Shown here one piece after another: positions 19,245 to 29,525 of a DNA stretch of 64,000 nucleotides (positions are counted from its first letter, which is position 1; each line of letters starts with the position of its first letter). The stretch comes from Lachnospiraceae bacterium (GTDB taxonomy: Bacteria; Bacillota; Clostridia; Lachnospirales; Lachnospiraceae), in the NCBI GenBank assembly GCA_017618075.1, contig JAFZUY010000003.1, positions 109,608 to 173,607 of the forward strand, in the 5' to 3' direction. Under the pieces are notes generated by a model that was not told the origin of the DNA, ran no database searches, and saw only the letters and a program-made list of their open reading frames with translations. The translations under genes were made by a program, and so were the position numbers.

Positions 19245-20885
19245 ATGGAAAAGAAAAACAAAGTCTACAGCATAATACTTGCATATGCCACAGGTTTGCT
19301 CCTGTCGCTTTTTTCCGTTATCGGATTTGTGACAAAACACAATCACGGTTTTGTGATGAGCCTGTCGGTTGTTTTTATAGCCGTAATTCTATCTGTTATG
19401 ATCGGAAGCGCAATGCTTGCGTTTTTTGCATTAACGGATAATTTCTATCTTAACAACCGTCTGTTTGGAAAAGGAGAAAGGACGAAAGCCGACTATACTT
19501 CAAAGAAAGCATTTCCTCCGATTCTCGTATTTTTCATTATATTTGCAATTTTTCTTATCTGCTGGTTTCCGTATTTTCTTGCAATGTATCCCGGCATGTT
19601 CGCATACGACAACGAATGGCAGTATTTCATGTATGCCGACAAAAATATCACCAATCACCAGCCGGTAATCCATACACTTATCCTCGGATTTATCATTCAT
19701 ACAGTCGAAGATCTGACGGGCAGCATCAACAAAGGCGTTGCCGCATATACGCTTTTTCAGATGGTATTAATGGGCCTCGGAGCTGCCTTTATACCGTATA
19801 CGATTTTTAAAAGAAAAGAGAATAAATTTCTCTTTGTCGCATCGGTTATTTTCTTTGCGTTTTATCCCGTATTCGTAATCTTTGTTTTTACGGGAACGAA
19901 GGATACGCTTTTCTCGATGGCGATTGCTGATTTTATGATTTTAAATCTCGAACTCTTTGAAAAGGGCGATGAGTTTTTAAAAAGAAGAGGTGAGCGCATA
20001 CTCTGGATTCTCTTTGCTTTTATCATTTATTCGTTCAGAAATAACGCAGTTTACGCAATGCTTCCCGTGCTTCCTTTTGCAATTGTTTTCATCGTAAAAA
20101 AATGCAAAAAGTCTAAAAGAAAAGCACTTGCGATGCTGCTTTTTACCGCTGCATTATTTATCTTTTATTCGGGACCTTTCACGATGCTTGTTGCCAAAGA
20201 AAAGGTTTCGAAAGCAGAAATGATGTCGGTACCCTGCCAGCAGATGGTAAGAATTTATACATACAAAAACGATGAACTGCCTGAGAGTGAGAAAGCAGTA
20301 TTCGATGAGTTTTATGATTCAACCTATATGTATGGGTATTATGTTCCCGAGATTGCGGATGCGGCAAAGGGAAGACTAAGAGTTGATGTATACGATGCGA
20401 AAAAAGCCGATTACTGGAAACTCTGGTTGACATGGCTTAAAAAATATCCGGGCGAATATGTTGACTCGTTTTTGGAAAACACATACGGGCTTTATTACAT
20501 GTGGCCGCGATATGTTTTATACGGCTACGGACAGGAAGGCTTTACGGTAATGCATCAGATGGATCCGGTGGTACCAAACAGTAAACTGCCTGCATTATAT
20601 GCCGTTCTTGAAAACTTCGAGGCCGGAGATATTGTTTTAAACAACGGATTTGTTTCGTGGATTTTTGCCCCTGCAACATTTCTTTTCCTTGGAATTGCGG
20701 CATGCGTTTATGTCCTGAGAAACAAAAAGTTTTGGCTTATAATTCCAATCGCATTTCTGGCTCTTTTATGGTGTACGTTTTTACTCGGTCCGGTTGCGCT
20801 TGTAAGGTATGTTTTATTCCTTTATATCCTGTTACCCGTATGGCCGATGTATATGAGAGCTTCGTTTATTGAGGATAAAAAATGA
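19245..20885 (+). CDS. Polytopic membrane protein, DUF6020-like (paralogue of the 1248 gene)
   Basis: A 546-residue protein with about eleven hydrophobic segments. It repeats the pattern of the protein at 1248: FPYFLAMYPGMFAYDNEWQY then HQPVIHTLILGF, and a later RNNAVYAMLPVLPF matching RNNGIYAFGFAF, followed by SVPCQQMVRIYTY matching SVPIQQLARTYVY. The two are clearly homologous across their length. The shared early Asp and His-Pro loop would fit a GT-C-like lipid-linked transferase, but no reaction is established. It follows trmD by 24 bases with a poor ribosome site and overlaps the next gene by 4 bases, the start of a five-gene membrane-protein cluster. Confidence 0.62.
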   Translation: MEKKNKVYSIILAYATGLLLSLFSVIGFVTKHNHGFVMSLSVVFIAVILSVMIGSAMLAFFALTDNFYLNNRLFGKGERTKADYTSKKAFPPILVFFIIFAIFLICWFPYFLAMYPGMFAYDNEWQYFMYADKNITNHQPVIHTLILGFIIHTVEDLTGSINKGVAAYTLFQMVLMGLGAAFIPYTIFKRKENKFLFVASVIFFAFYPVFVIFVFTGTKDTLFSMAIADFMILNLELFEKGDEFLKRRGERILWILFAFIIYSFRNNAVYAMLPVLPFAIVFIVKKCKKSKRKALAMLLFTAALFIFYSGPFTMLVAKEKVSKAEMMSVPCQQMVRIYTYKNDELPESEKAVFDEFYDSTYMYGYYVPEIADAAKGRLRVDVYDAKKADYWKLWLTWLKKYPGEYVDSFLENTYGLYYMWPRYVLYGYGQEGFTVMHQMDPVVPNSKLPALYAVLENFEAGDIVLNNGFVSWIFAPATFLFLGIAACVYVLRNKKFWLIIPIAFLALLWCTFLLGPVALVRYVLFLYILLPVWPMYMRASFIEDKK

Positions 20886-22459
20886 AAATCAAAGAGTTCT
20901 TTAAGGAAAAAAAGAATAAAAGACTTTTTGTGAAGTGTCTTGTCGCACTTCTTTTTCCTTTTGTACTCTGTCTTTTATATTGCCTTGTAAGAGGCATTTC
21001 TCTTGGAAAAATCTACGTTCCCGCATCAAAAAACAACGACAGTCTGTATTATTTCAAACTGGTTGAATCCATAAGATACAATCTGTTCCCGAGAGGATAT
21101 TTCGGCTTTAACGAAAGCCATGCGGCTAACCTTACTTTCGCCGCGTGGAGTCCGCTTATGCTTCTTCCCTGGGCTCTCGCAAGCCTTATTTTCGGATGGG
21201 GCTTTAAATCTGCGGTTTTCATCAATATCCTTCTTTTTGCGATTGCTTTTGCAGTCTTTGTATATCTGACGGATCTTGAAATCGAAAAGCTTATTTATCT
21301 GACACTTCTTTATTCGCTTTTCCCGAGCTTTTTCATACACCTTATGTGCATACTTCCCGAGGCTTCGATTGCGGGATTTACGCTTATTTTCTTAGGCTTG
21401 TCATATAGGATTTTGTGTGAAAAAGAAAAAGGCAAAAAGAGCGAAACCGCATCCTTCATTTTCTTAATTCTGATAAGCGTTTTCTTAACTCTTTTACGAC
21501 CTTATATGGTTGTATTTTTCATAATTCCGATTGTTCTTTCGTTTAAAAACAAGAAAGCATTTTTTGGCATTGTAAGCATCATTTTAACTTTTGCTTCACT
21601 GGCCGGATATTTTATAATTGCAAAACTTTTTACCGCGGAATATTTCACCCCGCTTTTTGACCTTGGAATCATAAAACTTTTCTTACACGGGAAATTCACC
21701 GAAGGCTTCTGGAGCAGCGTATATGTAATCCGTGATATGAAAAGAGAAATCTTCGCGCAGATGGCCGATGCTTTTTCTTACGGCCTCACGTCAGGCACGC
21801 ATTACGTACTGCTTTTGTTTGAATTTATCATAGTTTTATTCCTTTCGCTCTTTAAGAAGAACAGGCAATTCAGAGTGCTTGCAATTACATATTTAATCTC
21901 AGTTGCGGGTGTTGTTTCCGCAATAGTTTTACTCCTTCAAAAGGCCAACGAAGGAGGACGTCACATCTGGGTATTCTGCATACTCGGAGTTGCGCTTATC
22001 GTGCTTTTCAAAGAAGGCCATGAAAGTTCTGTTCCCAAGCTTTTAATCGCCGCGCTTTTTGTGATTTTCATTATAAGAGGAGCAGCCGTTCCGACAGATT
22101 ACGATGCGCCTTTCGATGACAGGAACATAAAAGAAAACGTAACCGCCTGGAAAGAAATCTATGAAAAAGAAAATGTGAGTTTATCGGACAATACAGGATA
22201 TGATAATACCGTTATCTGGGTATTTATAGACTATGTGGACGACAAACAGGTTGTGACCGAATTTAACGGCCTTTACGCACTGCCTAAGGGTTTTGGTATA
22301 AGCTGCTGTTCACCCGATTATGTTTTGACATATTTTGACACACTTGAAAGTAAATACATTTTCACATACGACGGTGCTCTTGTGGCCGAAAAATGTGAGG
22401 ATAATAATTACAGAATCGTGGGTAAATACGGCAATTCGGTAATGTATGAAAGATACTGA
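20882..22459 (+). CDS. Polytopic membrane protein, putative GT-C glycosyltransferase (paralogue A)
   Basis: A 525-residue protein with about ten membrane segments and a soluble C-terminal domain (about 405-525). The first external loop carries NDSLYYFKLVE and then PRGYFGFNESHA, and the C-terminal domain has LPKGFGISCCSPDYV. The same blocks occur in the protein at 23809, so the two are paralogues in one cluster. An acidic pair early in loop 1 is typical of GT-C enzymes, which supports but does not prove a glycosyltransferase role. The ATGA overlap with the upstream gene indicates translational coupling. Confidence 0.58.
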   Translation: MKIKEFFKEKKNKRLFVKCLVALLFPFVLCLLYCLVRGISLGKIYVPASKNNDSLYYFKLVESIRYNLFPRGYFGFNESHAANLTFAAWSPLMLLPWALASLIFGWGFKSAVFINILLFAIAFAVFVYLTDLEIEKLIYLTLLYSLFPSFFIHLMCILPEASIAGFTLIFLGLSYRILCEKEKGKKSETASFIFLILISVFLTLLRPYMVVFFIIPIVLSFKNKKAFFGIVSIILTFASLAGYFIIAKLFTAEYFTPLFDLGIIKLFLHGKFTEGFWSSVYVIRDMKREIFAQMADAFSYGLTSGTHYVLLLFEFIIVLFLSLFKKNRQFRVLAITYLISVAGVVSAIVLLLQKANEGGRHIWVFCILGVALIVLFKEGHESSVPKLLIAALFVIFIIRGAAVPTDYDAPFDDRNIKENVTAWKEIYEKENVSLSDNTGYDNTVIWVFIDYVDDKQVVTEFNGLYALPKGFGISCCSPDYVLTYFDTLESKYIFTYDGALVAEKCEDNNYRIVGKYGNSVMYERY

Positions 22460-22551
22460 AAACAGACATGAATATGTGATATAATATAATTTATGTATTT
22501 TTTCATTCAGTATGACCGATTGCATTAACGGTAAAGATATAAGGATTTTAA

Positions 22552-23805
22552 ATGAATAAAACGGATAATAAACAAAAAATATATAGAGTAATTGATGCCG
22601 CCCTTTTTGCGATACTTTTGATTACGCTTGCCCATTTCTTCGGACAGCTGGTTTATGCACAGGCTTTGTACGCAGGTAAGGAAGGCGGATATTTCAGTGA
22701 TATTTACGCCTATATGCAGGAGATGCAGGGAATTGATTCGGGCTACTCTTTTCCGTATCCGATTTTCTTTTTGACCGGCAGATTTTTTGATCTTTTCCTG
22801 CCCATAGAAATGGCTGTTACGCTGGCCGAAGTATTGTTTAACTCGCTTGCGATTCTAATCACAAAATATTATCTCGAAAAATACATAAATGAATTCGTAA
22901 AAAAAATAACCTGGCAGCATTTCGCAATTACGATTTCGATATTTGCATGCTTCTTAATGTCAATGTGGTGGCTTCCGAGATTCGGTAAAATAAACCTGCC
23001 TTTTAAGGATCAGGTTTTCTACGGAACGTATTCGGGCAACCCATGGCACAACGCAACATATATAGCAACTCGTCCTTTTGCAATCGGTGCGTTTTTCTCA
23101 TTCATTAATTTGTTTAAGGATGAGGAAAAATTCAATTGGAAAAAAGGAATCGTCTTTGCTGTATTTTTATTCTTAACGACGATGACAAAGCCCAGTTTTA
23201 CGCTTGTTATCGGCTCGGCAATGGCATTTGTCTGCATAGTGAGATTAATAAGAAAACAATTTAAAAATATCAAATACATCCTGTTCCTTTTTATATGTTC
23301 GATTCCGACATTAATCGCCCTTTTATTACAGTTTGGCGGTGTATTCGGAAGCGGCAATACGGAAGCCGAACACGGCATAGGACTTGACTTTTTCAGAGTC
23401 TGGAGAAGCGCAAATCCGCATGTAATAGCGGCTATCTTTTATGCGAATGTTTTTGCACTTGTATGCATACCGTTTTTAATAAAAAATATCAAAAAAGATT
23501 ATCTTTATAAATTTTCACTGATTATATTTGCGGTATCGGTTCTTGAAGCAGGGCTTTTATGTGAGAAAGGTTTCAGATATTCTCACTTTAATTTCAGCTG
23601 GGGATACATGCACGGAATATTCTTCTTTGCACTGGGAAGCCTGGCAGTACTGCTTAAAAACATTTTTGAAAAGAAGATAAAACCTGTATTTGCAATTATC
23701 TGTATTCTGGCACTTTTAACGCAGGTTGTATTTGGAATACTGTATTTTAAAGGACTTTATTACGGACGGGATTACAACACACTGTTACCGTATAACTGGC
23801 TTTAA
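22552..23805 (+). CDS. Polytopic membrane protein of unknown function in glycan-like cluster
   Basis: A 417-residue protein with about nine hydrophobic segments. Loop 1 has GGYFSDIYAYMQEM and, a little later, FPYPIFF; acidic residues followed by a Tyr-Pro segment again recall GT-C enzymes, as do RPFAIGAFF and the tryptophan-rich loop near residue 160. I do not recognise a family. AAGGA lies about 8 bases before the ATG. It sits between the two paralogues and ends 3 bases before the next gene, so it is very likely part of the same operon. Confidence 0.55.
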   Translation: MNKTDNKQKIYRVIDAALFAILLITLAHFFGQLVYAQALYAGKEGGYFSDIYAYMQEMQGIDSGYSFPYPIFFLTGRFFDLFLPIEMAVTLAEVLFNSLAILITKYYLEKYINEFVKKITWQHFAITISIFACFLMSMWWLPRFGKINLPFKDQVFYGTYSGNPWHNATYIATRPFAIGAFFSFINLFKDEEKFNWKKGIVFAVFLFLTTMTKPSFTLVIGSAMAFVCIVRLIRKQFKNIKYILFLFICSIPTLIALLLQFGGVFGSGNTEAEHGIGLDFFRVWRSANPHVIAAIFYANVFALVCIPFLIKNIKKDYLYKFSLIIFAVSVLEAGLLCEKGFRYSHFNFSWGYMHGIFFFALGSLAVLLKNIFEKKIKPVFAIICILALLTQVVFGILYFKGLYYGRDYNTLLPYNWL

Positions 23806-23808
23806 CAA

Positions 23809-25392
23809 ATGAAAAAAATCACTGAGTTTTTAAAAAAGAATAATCGGTATCAGACCATATTAAAAATTCTTGCGGCACTTGTTTTTCCGCTTCTTTTATG
23901 TGTGGTTTTCTGTGCGATAAAAGGGCATACGATTGCCGATGTTTTTCTTCCTTCAGGTGAATGGAACGATGAACTTTTTTATTACAAACAGGTTGAAGGA
24001 ACGATCGGATTTTTATATCCGAGAGGATATTTCGGATTTAACGAAAGTCACGCCGAAATGCTTTCATATGCAGCGTGGAGCCCTGTGCTTGTATTTCCCT
24101 GGATTCTATGGGGCTTAGTGTTCGGATGGAATCTTTTATCACCGGTTATATGTAATATAGTGCTTCTCTGCGTTACATGCGCACTTTTTGTATTCCTTAC
24201 GAAAATAAAAGTAAAAGACATGATTGCCCTCGGTGTAATGATGATTGCTTTTACTCCTTTTATACGTTACATGCTCTCCGGAATGCCTGAAATTATATGT
24301 TTTTGCGCATGTATTCTTTTCGCGGGACTCACGGTTAATTACCTTTCAAAAGAAAACACCGTCAAACTCATCATTTTTTTTGTACTCACGGCAGTAATGA
24401 CTTTGATGAGACCTTATCTCTTTTTGTTTTTTGTAATGCCGTCGTTTCTTGCCATAAAAAAATACAAAGCCAAAGGCATAATTGCTTCTGTAATTTCGGG
24501 TGCTGCAACAATCGGGATTTATGTTTTCATAAAAGTTAAGTTAAGCGCCGAATATTTTACTCCGCTTTACAATACCGACTGGGTGACGGATTTCTTTAAC
24601 AAAGGCTTTGCAACCGGTCTTCACAATCTGTTTTACAGAATATATGCCATGTGTTTAAACATTGTGTATTATATGAAAAGCGGCATCGATACCGGACTTT
24701 GTGCGGGTGCGATATTCGCGGCATTCTTTGTTTTGTTTTTAGTAATGATTGTTCGTTTTATTCTTGATATTAACAAGTTCAAAAAACACAGAAACGAAGA
24801 AAACAAAAACAAATTATTCGTGGAAGGTCATTTTATCTTTGTTCTTTTCGGAATGTTCTCGGCACTCGTTTTGATGTATAAGTTAACCGAAGGCAGCAAG
24901 CATTTTCTTACTTTCCTTGCGCTCGGAGTATTCCTGCTGGCCTTATATCACGGTAAATACTATATTGAAAATATCGTTATCGTGCTTGCGTTTGTTTTCT
25001 TTTTTATCATTAAGGCCAATTCGCCGTATGATTATGAGGTGCCTTTTACGAATGCCGGTATTGAAGCGAAAACCGACGAATGGCAAAAAGCGTTTGCCGA
25101 TAATATAAAAATTGACGAAGATAATGTAAGTTTTGATAATGTGGTTATCTGGAATTTTGTTGATGTAAAAGACGGTAATTCCTATCCGATCAAATGGCAG
25201 TACCTTTACATGCTTCCAAAGGGAGCCGGAATCAGCTGTTGCGAACCGCAATATGTAAAAGATAATTTTGACACTCTGCAGTCAAAATATATAGTGACAC
25301 TTACCGGAAGCGAGACAGACCTCTTATGCCGGGAAAAGGGCAGGGAACTGCTCCATGCAGATGAAGAATTGAGTTTTTACAGGTTAAGATAA
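23809..25392 (+). CDS. Polytopic membrane protein, putative GT-C glycosyltransferase (paralogue B)
   Basis: A 527-residue paralogue of the protein at 20882: the first loop has NDELFYYKQVE and PRGYFGFNESHA, then AAWSPVLVFPW, and the C-terminal domain has LPKGAGISCCEPQYV followed by DTLQSKYIV, each aligned with its partner. It has about ten membrane segments and the same overall plan. Having two diverged copies in one operon suggests two related transfer steps with different acceptors or sugars; that is inference. It starts 3 bases after the preceding stop and ends 1 base before the next ATG. Confidence 0.58.
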   Translation: MKKITEFLKKNNRYQTILKILAALVFPLLLCVVFCAIKGHTIADVFLPSGEWNDELFYYKQVEGTIGFLYPRGYFGFNESHAEMLSYAAWSPVLVFPWILWGLVFGWNLLSPVICNIVLLCVTCALFVFLTKIKVKDMIALGVMMIAFTPFIRYMLSGMPEIICFCACILFAGLTVNYLSKENTVKLIIFFVLTAVMTLMRPYLFLFFVMPSFLAIKKYKAKGIIASVISGAATIGIYVFIKVKLSAEYFTPLYNTDWVTDFFNKGFATGLHNLFYRIYAMCLNIVYYMKSGIDTGLCAGAIFAAFFVLFLVMIVRFILDINKFKKHRNEENKNKLFVEGHFIFVLFGMFSALVLMYKLTEGSKHFLTFLALGVFLLALYHGKYYIENIVIVLAFVFFFIIKANSPYDYEVPFTNAGIEAKTDEWQKAFADNIKIDEDNVSFDNVVIWNFVDVKDGNSYPIKWQYLYMLPKGAGISCCEPQYVKDNFDTLQSKYIVTLTGSETDLLCREKGRELLHADEELSFYRLR

Positions 25393-25393
25393 A

Positions 25394-27118
25394 ATGATTC
25401 AATTAAGAAAAAGAAAAATTGATATTGAGGCAGTTGTTTATTACTTAAGCTTCATAGCACTTATTACAGTCGGTATGATAAGAGTCGACGGAAACGGTGC
25501 TATGTGGGCAGCAGCGATAAACTGTGTCGGTTTTTGCCTGCTTCCGATGATTGTTTTAAGATTCGGGATTAAAAGTTTTATGAAAATTCCGTATTTGATT
25601 TGGCTTATTGTCGGCGCAGTCATTTCGGCGTTTGCAATAAAATTTTATGCTTTTCAATCCCCTTATTATGTATCGAGAGCCTGCAGAATTCTTGAGGCAT
25701 ATGCATACGGATTTATTGTCATAAGACTGATATATTCTTTGATAAAAAAAGAATTCCAAGGAAAAGCAAAGACTTTTTCGTATGTTTTCTTTTTGACTGT
25801 TGCATTCTTTCTTTTAGCCTTTATTTCAAGAGGAAGATCTGACTGGACATTGTATTACGGATTTATATTTACCATGTTCTTCATCGCTCCTGTCAGAAAA
25901 GAGACTTACGAAAAAATGTTTGTGGGAATGACACAGGCTGTAATTACGGGATTCTTTGTTATTCAGGGACTTGCTTTTTTCTTCAGACCTTACGACCAGG
26001 TAAGATATGTAGGTTTATACAACAATGCAAATGTCAACGCACTGTTTTATGTTGTATTCTATATAGGCTGGCTTTGTGCTTATGCGTATTTCAGAAGAAA
26101 AACCGAAAAGAAAGCTGTACTTTTAACAATATTCTTTTTTGCATCTGCCATGTGGTCGTTCCTGTTGCTGACTATGACCAGAAGCGCCATGATGTCCTAT
26201 GCATTTCTGACCTTAGGATATTTTATTGTTGAAGAATTCTTTGTTTTCAAGAAAGGTATTGCAGGATTCTTTAAACAATTCGGAATTATGTTTTTAATGG
26301 CGATAGTCAGTTTCCCGCTTGTTTTTGTGTGCGTAAGGTATCTTCCTGCGGTTATTCCATACAATATATCAATAGACGATTATCATCGTCCAAATGCTGT
26401 TAGAGGTTCTGATCCATGGAATTCAGAGAAATACATTGAGATTGATGAATTCTTCGATGGCCTTTTGGGAAGAGTCGAGAATGTAGATACCAAGAGCAAT
26501 ACCGTTATAATAGAAACCATTTTATTAAAACCGAGATATACAGGCATTAAACCTTTCGTCAACACAGAAAACATTATTGATGAAAAAGCGCTGGGTGAGT
26601 TTGTTTTTATGGATGAAAGAGTAATATCCTATGAAGACAATATAGTTCCCGGAACGGATTATCAACATCCCGCATACCTGTATGAAAAATACAATGGTAT
26701 AGAGAGAGTGCTTGGCATCAGAAAATATATTTATGATTTTTATATCAGACGTTTTAATTTTGCGGGTCATGATATAGATTATAAAACTTACTGGCTGTTA
26801 AACACATATTCAACACCGCATGCACATAATTCATATATTCAGTTTACTTACAGTTTTGGTATAATTGCGGGAACAGTTTTCTTTTTGATTTCTATGCTGG
26901 GAATCGTGTTAAGCTTTATCAAATTTGTGAAGAATAAAGAAAATACTCCGTGGTATTTTATTGTTCCGCTTCTTTTTCATATAGGAATATTCGGTGTAAG
27001 TCTTCTTGAAAACATTGCATTTCCCGGAAGATTCATCCTTAATATGTTTTTCATTTCGCTGATTCCTTTTATAAGAATCCTAAAAGAAAAAACAGAGCAA
27101 AACAGTACTGAAGATTGA
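25394..27118 (+). CDS. O-antigen ligase/polymerase-like membrane protein
   Basis: A 574-residue protein with about ten membrane segments and one very long extracytoplasmic loop (about residues 320-455). Near the end of the loop is TPHAHNSYIQFTYSFGIIAG, the His-x-His/Asn motif typical of the Wzy_C family of O-antigen ligases and related polymerases; the loop-then-two-helices layout also fits. In a Gram-positive this would join or polymerise lipid-linked glycan onto a carrier or wall component. It closes the 19-27 kb membrane-protein run. The gene is somewhat AT-richer than neighbouring metabolic genes. Confidence 0.68.
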   Translation: MIQLRKRKIDIEAVVYYLSFIALITVGMIRVDGNGAMWAAAINCVGFCLLPMIVLRFGIKSFMKIPYLIWLIVGAVISAFAIKFYAFQSPYYVSRACRILEAYAYGFIVIRLIYSLIKKEFQGKAKTFSYVFFLTVAFFLLAFISRGRSDWTLYYGFIFTMFFIAPVRKETYEKMFVGMTQAVITGFFVIQGLAFFFRPYDQVRYVGLYNNANVNALFYVVFYIGWLCAYAYFRRKTEKKAVLLTIFFFASAMWSFLLLTMTRSAMMSYAFLTLGYFIVEEFFVFKKGIAGFFKQFGIMFLMAIVSFPLVFVCVRYLPAVIPYNISIDDYHRPNAVRGSDPWNSEKYIEIDEFFDGLLGRVENVDTKSNTVIIETILLKPRYTGIKPFVNTENIIDEKALGEFVFMDERVISYEDNIVPGTDYQHPAYLYEKYNGIERVLGIRKYIYDFYIRRFNFAGHDIDYKTYWLLNTYSTPHAHNSYIQFTYSFGIIAGTVFFLISMLGIVLSFIKFVKNKENTPWYFIVPLLFHIGIFGVSLLENIAFPGRFILNMFFISLIPFIRILKEKTEQNSTED

Positions 27119-27143
27119 ATTACTACAGCGCATGTTGTACAAT
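27115..27143 (+). promoter_or_regulatory. Sigma-A promoter of glgP-malQ
   Basis: A -35 TTGAAT (27115-27120) that overlaps the stop codon of the preceding gene, a 17-base spacer and a -10 TACAAT (27138-27143). It lies 40 bases before the glgP start, so the glycogen genes can be expressed separately from the membrane-protein cluster. Confidence 0.75.
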
Positions 27144-27182
27144 AAAATGTTGTGGAATTAAATTGAAAGAGGGTAGTTTTAA

Positions 27183-29525
27183 ATGTCATTACAGGCTGAA
27201 ATGATCCAGAAGCAGTTACTCGAAGCCAATATGGAAGAGGGTCTGGATTATATTTCAAATAAAATATTCGCAAAACCTTTAAGGGAATTAAGCGACAAAG
27301 AAGCATATTATGTGATTCTTCTTTTTACAAAAGATTTAACGCTCGTTACGGATCGAATCAACGGTGAAAAGAAGATATTTTATATTTCTGCAGAGTTCTT
27401 AATCGGACGACTTTTATCCAACAATCTTATTAACTTAGGAATCTATGACAAGGTTGCAGAGGTACTTAAAAAGAACGGCAAAGATATTTCTCTTATTGAA
27501 GAAGCTGAGCCCGAACCGTCTCTTGGAAACGGAGGCCTCGGTCGTCTTGCCGCATGCTTTATGGATTCGATTGCAACACTTGGACTTCCCGGTGCCGGCA
27601 TCGGTCTTAATTATCACTTCGGACTTTTCAAACAGGAATTCAGAGACAATTTACAGTGTGCCCAAAAGAACGACTGGATAGAGGATTATTCCTGGCTTAG
27701 AAGAACCGATACATCTTTTACGGTTGAATTTGGCGACTGCTCTGTCAAGTCAAGACTTTACGATATCGACGTTATCGGTTACGAAAACGGTGTAAACAAA
27801 CTTCATTTGTTCGACCTTGAAAGTGTTGACGAAAAGCTTGTCGAAAAAGGCATTACCTTTGACAAGGAAGCTATCGAAAAGAATTTAACTCTTTTCTTAT
27901 ATCCCGATGATTCGGACGAAGCAGGCAATCTTCTTCGTATTTATCAGCAGTATTTTATGTGCTCAAATGCGGCACAGTTCATTCTTTATGAACTTAGGGA
28001 AAGAAAGTATGACCTTCGTCATATGTACGATTTCTGCGTGATTCAGATAAACGATACGCATCCTACATTAATCATTCCGGAGCTTATCAGAATCATGACA
28101 AGCGAAAAAGCCATCGGCATCGACGAAGCAATCGATATAGTTTCCAAAACATGTGCTTACACAAACCATACAATCCTTGCGGAAGCACTCGAAAAATGGC
28201 CTCTTGAGTATCTTGAAAAAGTTGTGCCCCAGCTCGTTCCGATCATAAAAGAATTGGATAAAAGAGTTAAGGCAAAATACAAAGATCCCAAGGTTGCCAT
28301 CATCGATGAAGACGACAGAGTGCACATGGCTCACATCGATATTCATTACGGCTTTTCCATTAACGGTGTTGCCGCAATCCATACCGATATTTTAAAGAAC
28401 ACAGAGCTTAATGCTTTTTATAAGATTTATCCCGAAAAGTTTAACAACAAGACCAACGGCATTACATTCAGAAGATGGCTTTTATCATGTAATCCCGAGC
28501 TCACGAACTATATTGAAAAGCATATCGGCAAAGGCTTTAAAAAGAATGCCTGCGAGCTTGAAAAACTGTTAGATTTTATCGATGACAAAAATGCATTAAA
28601 AGAACTCGAAGATATCAAGCATACAAAGAAAGTTGAGTTTGCAAAATATGTAAAAGAAAAAGAGGGCGTTGAAATCAATCCCGATTCAATCTTCGACATT
28701 CAGGCAAAGAGACTTCACGAATACAAGAGACAGCAGATGAATGCGCTTTATATCATTCACAAGTATCTTGAGATTAAAAACGGCAAGAAGCCCGCAAGAC
28801 CGGTTACGTTTATCTTCGGTGCAAAGGCTGCTCCCGCATATGTTATCGCGCAGGATATCATTCACCTTATCCTTGTGCTTGAAGAAATCATCAATAACGA
28901 CCCTGACGTAAACAAGTACATGAAGGTTGTAATGCTTGAAAACTACAATGTCAGCTATGCCGAAAAGCTCATTCCCTCATGCGATATATCCGAACAGATT
29001 TCACTTGCCAGCAAGGAAGCTTCCGGCACGGGCAACATGAAGTTTATGTTAAACGGTGCGGTTACACTCGGTACCGCGGACGGTGCTAACGTAGAGATAT
29101 CCGAACTTGTCGGCAAAGAAAACATTTACGAGTTTGGCGTATCAAGCGACGAAGTAATCGAGCATTATGCAAAAGCAGATTATGTTTCAAAAGACCTGTA
29201 CGATAATTCGGACATCATAAAAGAAGCAGTAGACTTTATCATATCGAAAGAAGCTCTTAAGGTCGGACATAAAGAGAACCTTGAAAGACTTTACAACGAG
29301 CTTTTAAACAAAGACTGGTTTATGACTTTAATCGACCTTGAGGAATATATTAAAGTCAAAGACCAAATGCTTGAAGATTACGAAGACAGAGAGAAGTGGC
29401 AGAAGATGATGCTTACCAACATCGCCAAGGCAGGCTTCTTCTCATCGGACAGAACAATTGAAGATTACAATCGTGACATCTGGAAGCTCTTCCCCAAAAA
29501 AGACATTAAGGTATCGATAGTATAA
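27183..29525 (+). CDS. glgP: Glycogen/starch phosphorylase
   Basis: Releases glucose-1-phosphate from alpha-1,4-glucans with a pyridoxal phosphate cofactor. [17 protein letters not shown] and [13 protein letters not shown] mark the N-terminal half; the C-terminal PLP-lysine block is [15 protein letters not shown] followed by [19 protein letters not shown] is also conserved. At 780 residues it is slightly shorter than the 800-840 of many homologues but has all domains. GAGGG precedes the ATG. malQ begins directly after its stop, so the two enzymes of maltodextrin breakdown are made together in the cytoplasm. Confidence 0.97.
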   Translation: MSLQAEMIQKQLLEANMEEGLDYISNKIFAKPLRELSDKEAYYVILLFTKDLTLVTDRINGEKKIFYISAEFLIGRLLSNNLINLGIYDKVAEVLKKNGKDISLIEEAEPEPSLGNGGLGRLAACFMDSIATLGLPGAGIGLNYHFGLFKQEFRDNLQCAQKNDWIEDYSWLRRTDTSFTVEFGDCSVKSRLYDIDVIGYENGVNKLHLFDLESVDEKLVEKGITFDKEAIEKNLTLFLYPDDSDEAGNLLRIYQQYFMCSNAAQFILYELRERKYDLRHMYDFCVIQINDTHPTLIIPELIRIMTSEKAIGIDEAIDIVSKTCAYTNHTILAEALEKWPLEYLEKVVPQLVPIIKELDKRVKAKYKDPKVAIIDEDDRVHMAHIDIHYGFSINGVAAIHTDILKNTELNAFYKIYPEKFNNKTNGITFRRWLLSCNPELTNYIEKHIGKGFKKNACELEKLLDFIDDKNALKELEDIKHTKKVEFAKYVKEKEGVEINPDSIFDIQAKRLHEYKRQQMNALYIIHKYLEIKNGKKPARPVTFIFGAKAAPAYVIAQDIIHLILVLEEIINNDPDVNKYMKVVMLENYNVSYAEKLIPSCDISEQISLASKEASGTGNMKFMLNGAVTLGTADGANVEISELVGKENIYEFGVSSDEVIEHYAKADYVSKDLYDNSDIIKEAVDFIISKEALKVGHKENLERLYNELLNKDWFMTLIDLEEYIKVKDQMLEDYEDREKWQKMMLTNIAKAGFFSSDRTIEDYNRDIWKLFPKKDIKVSIV

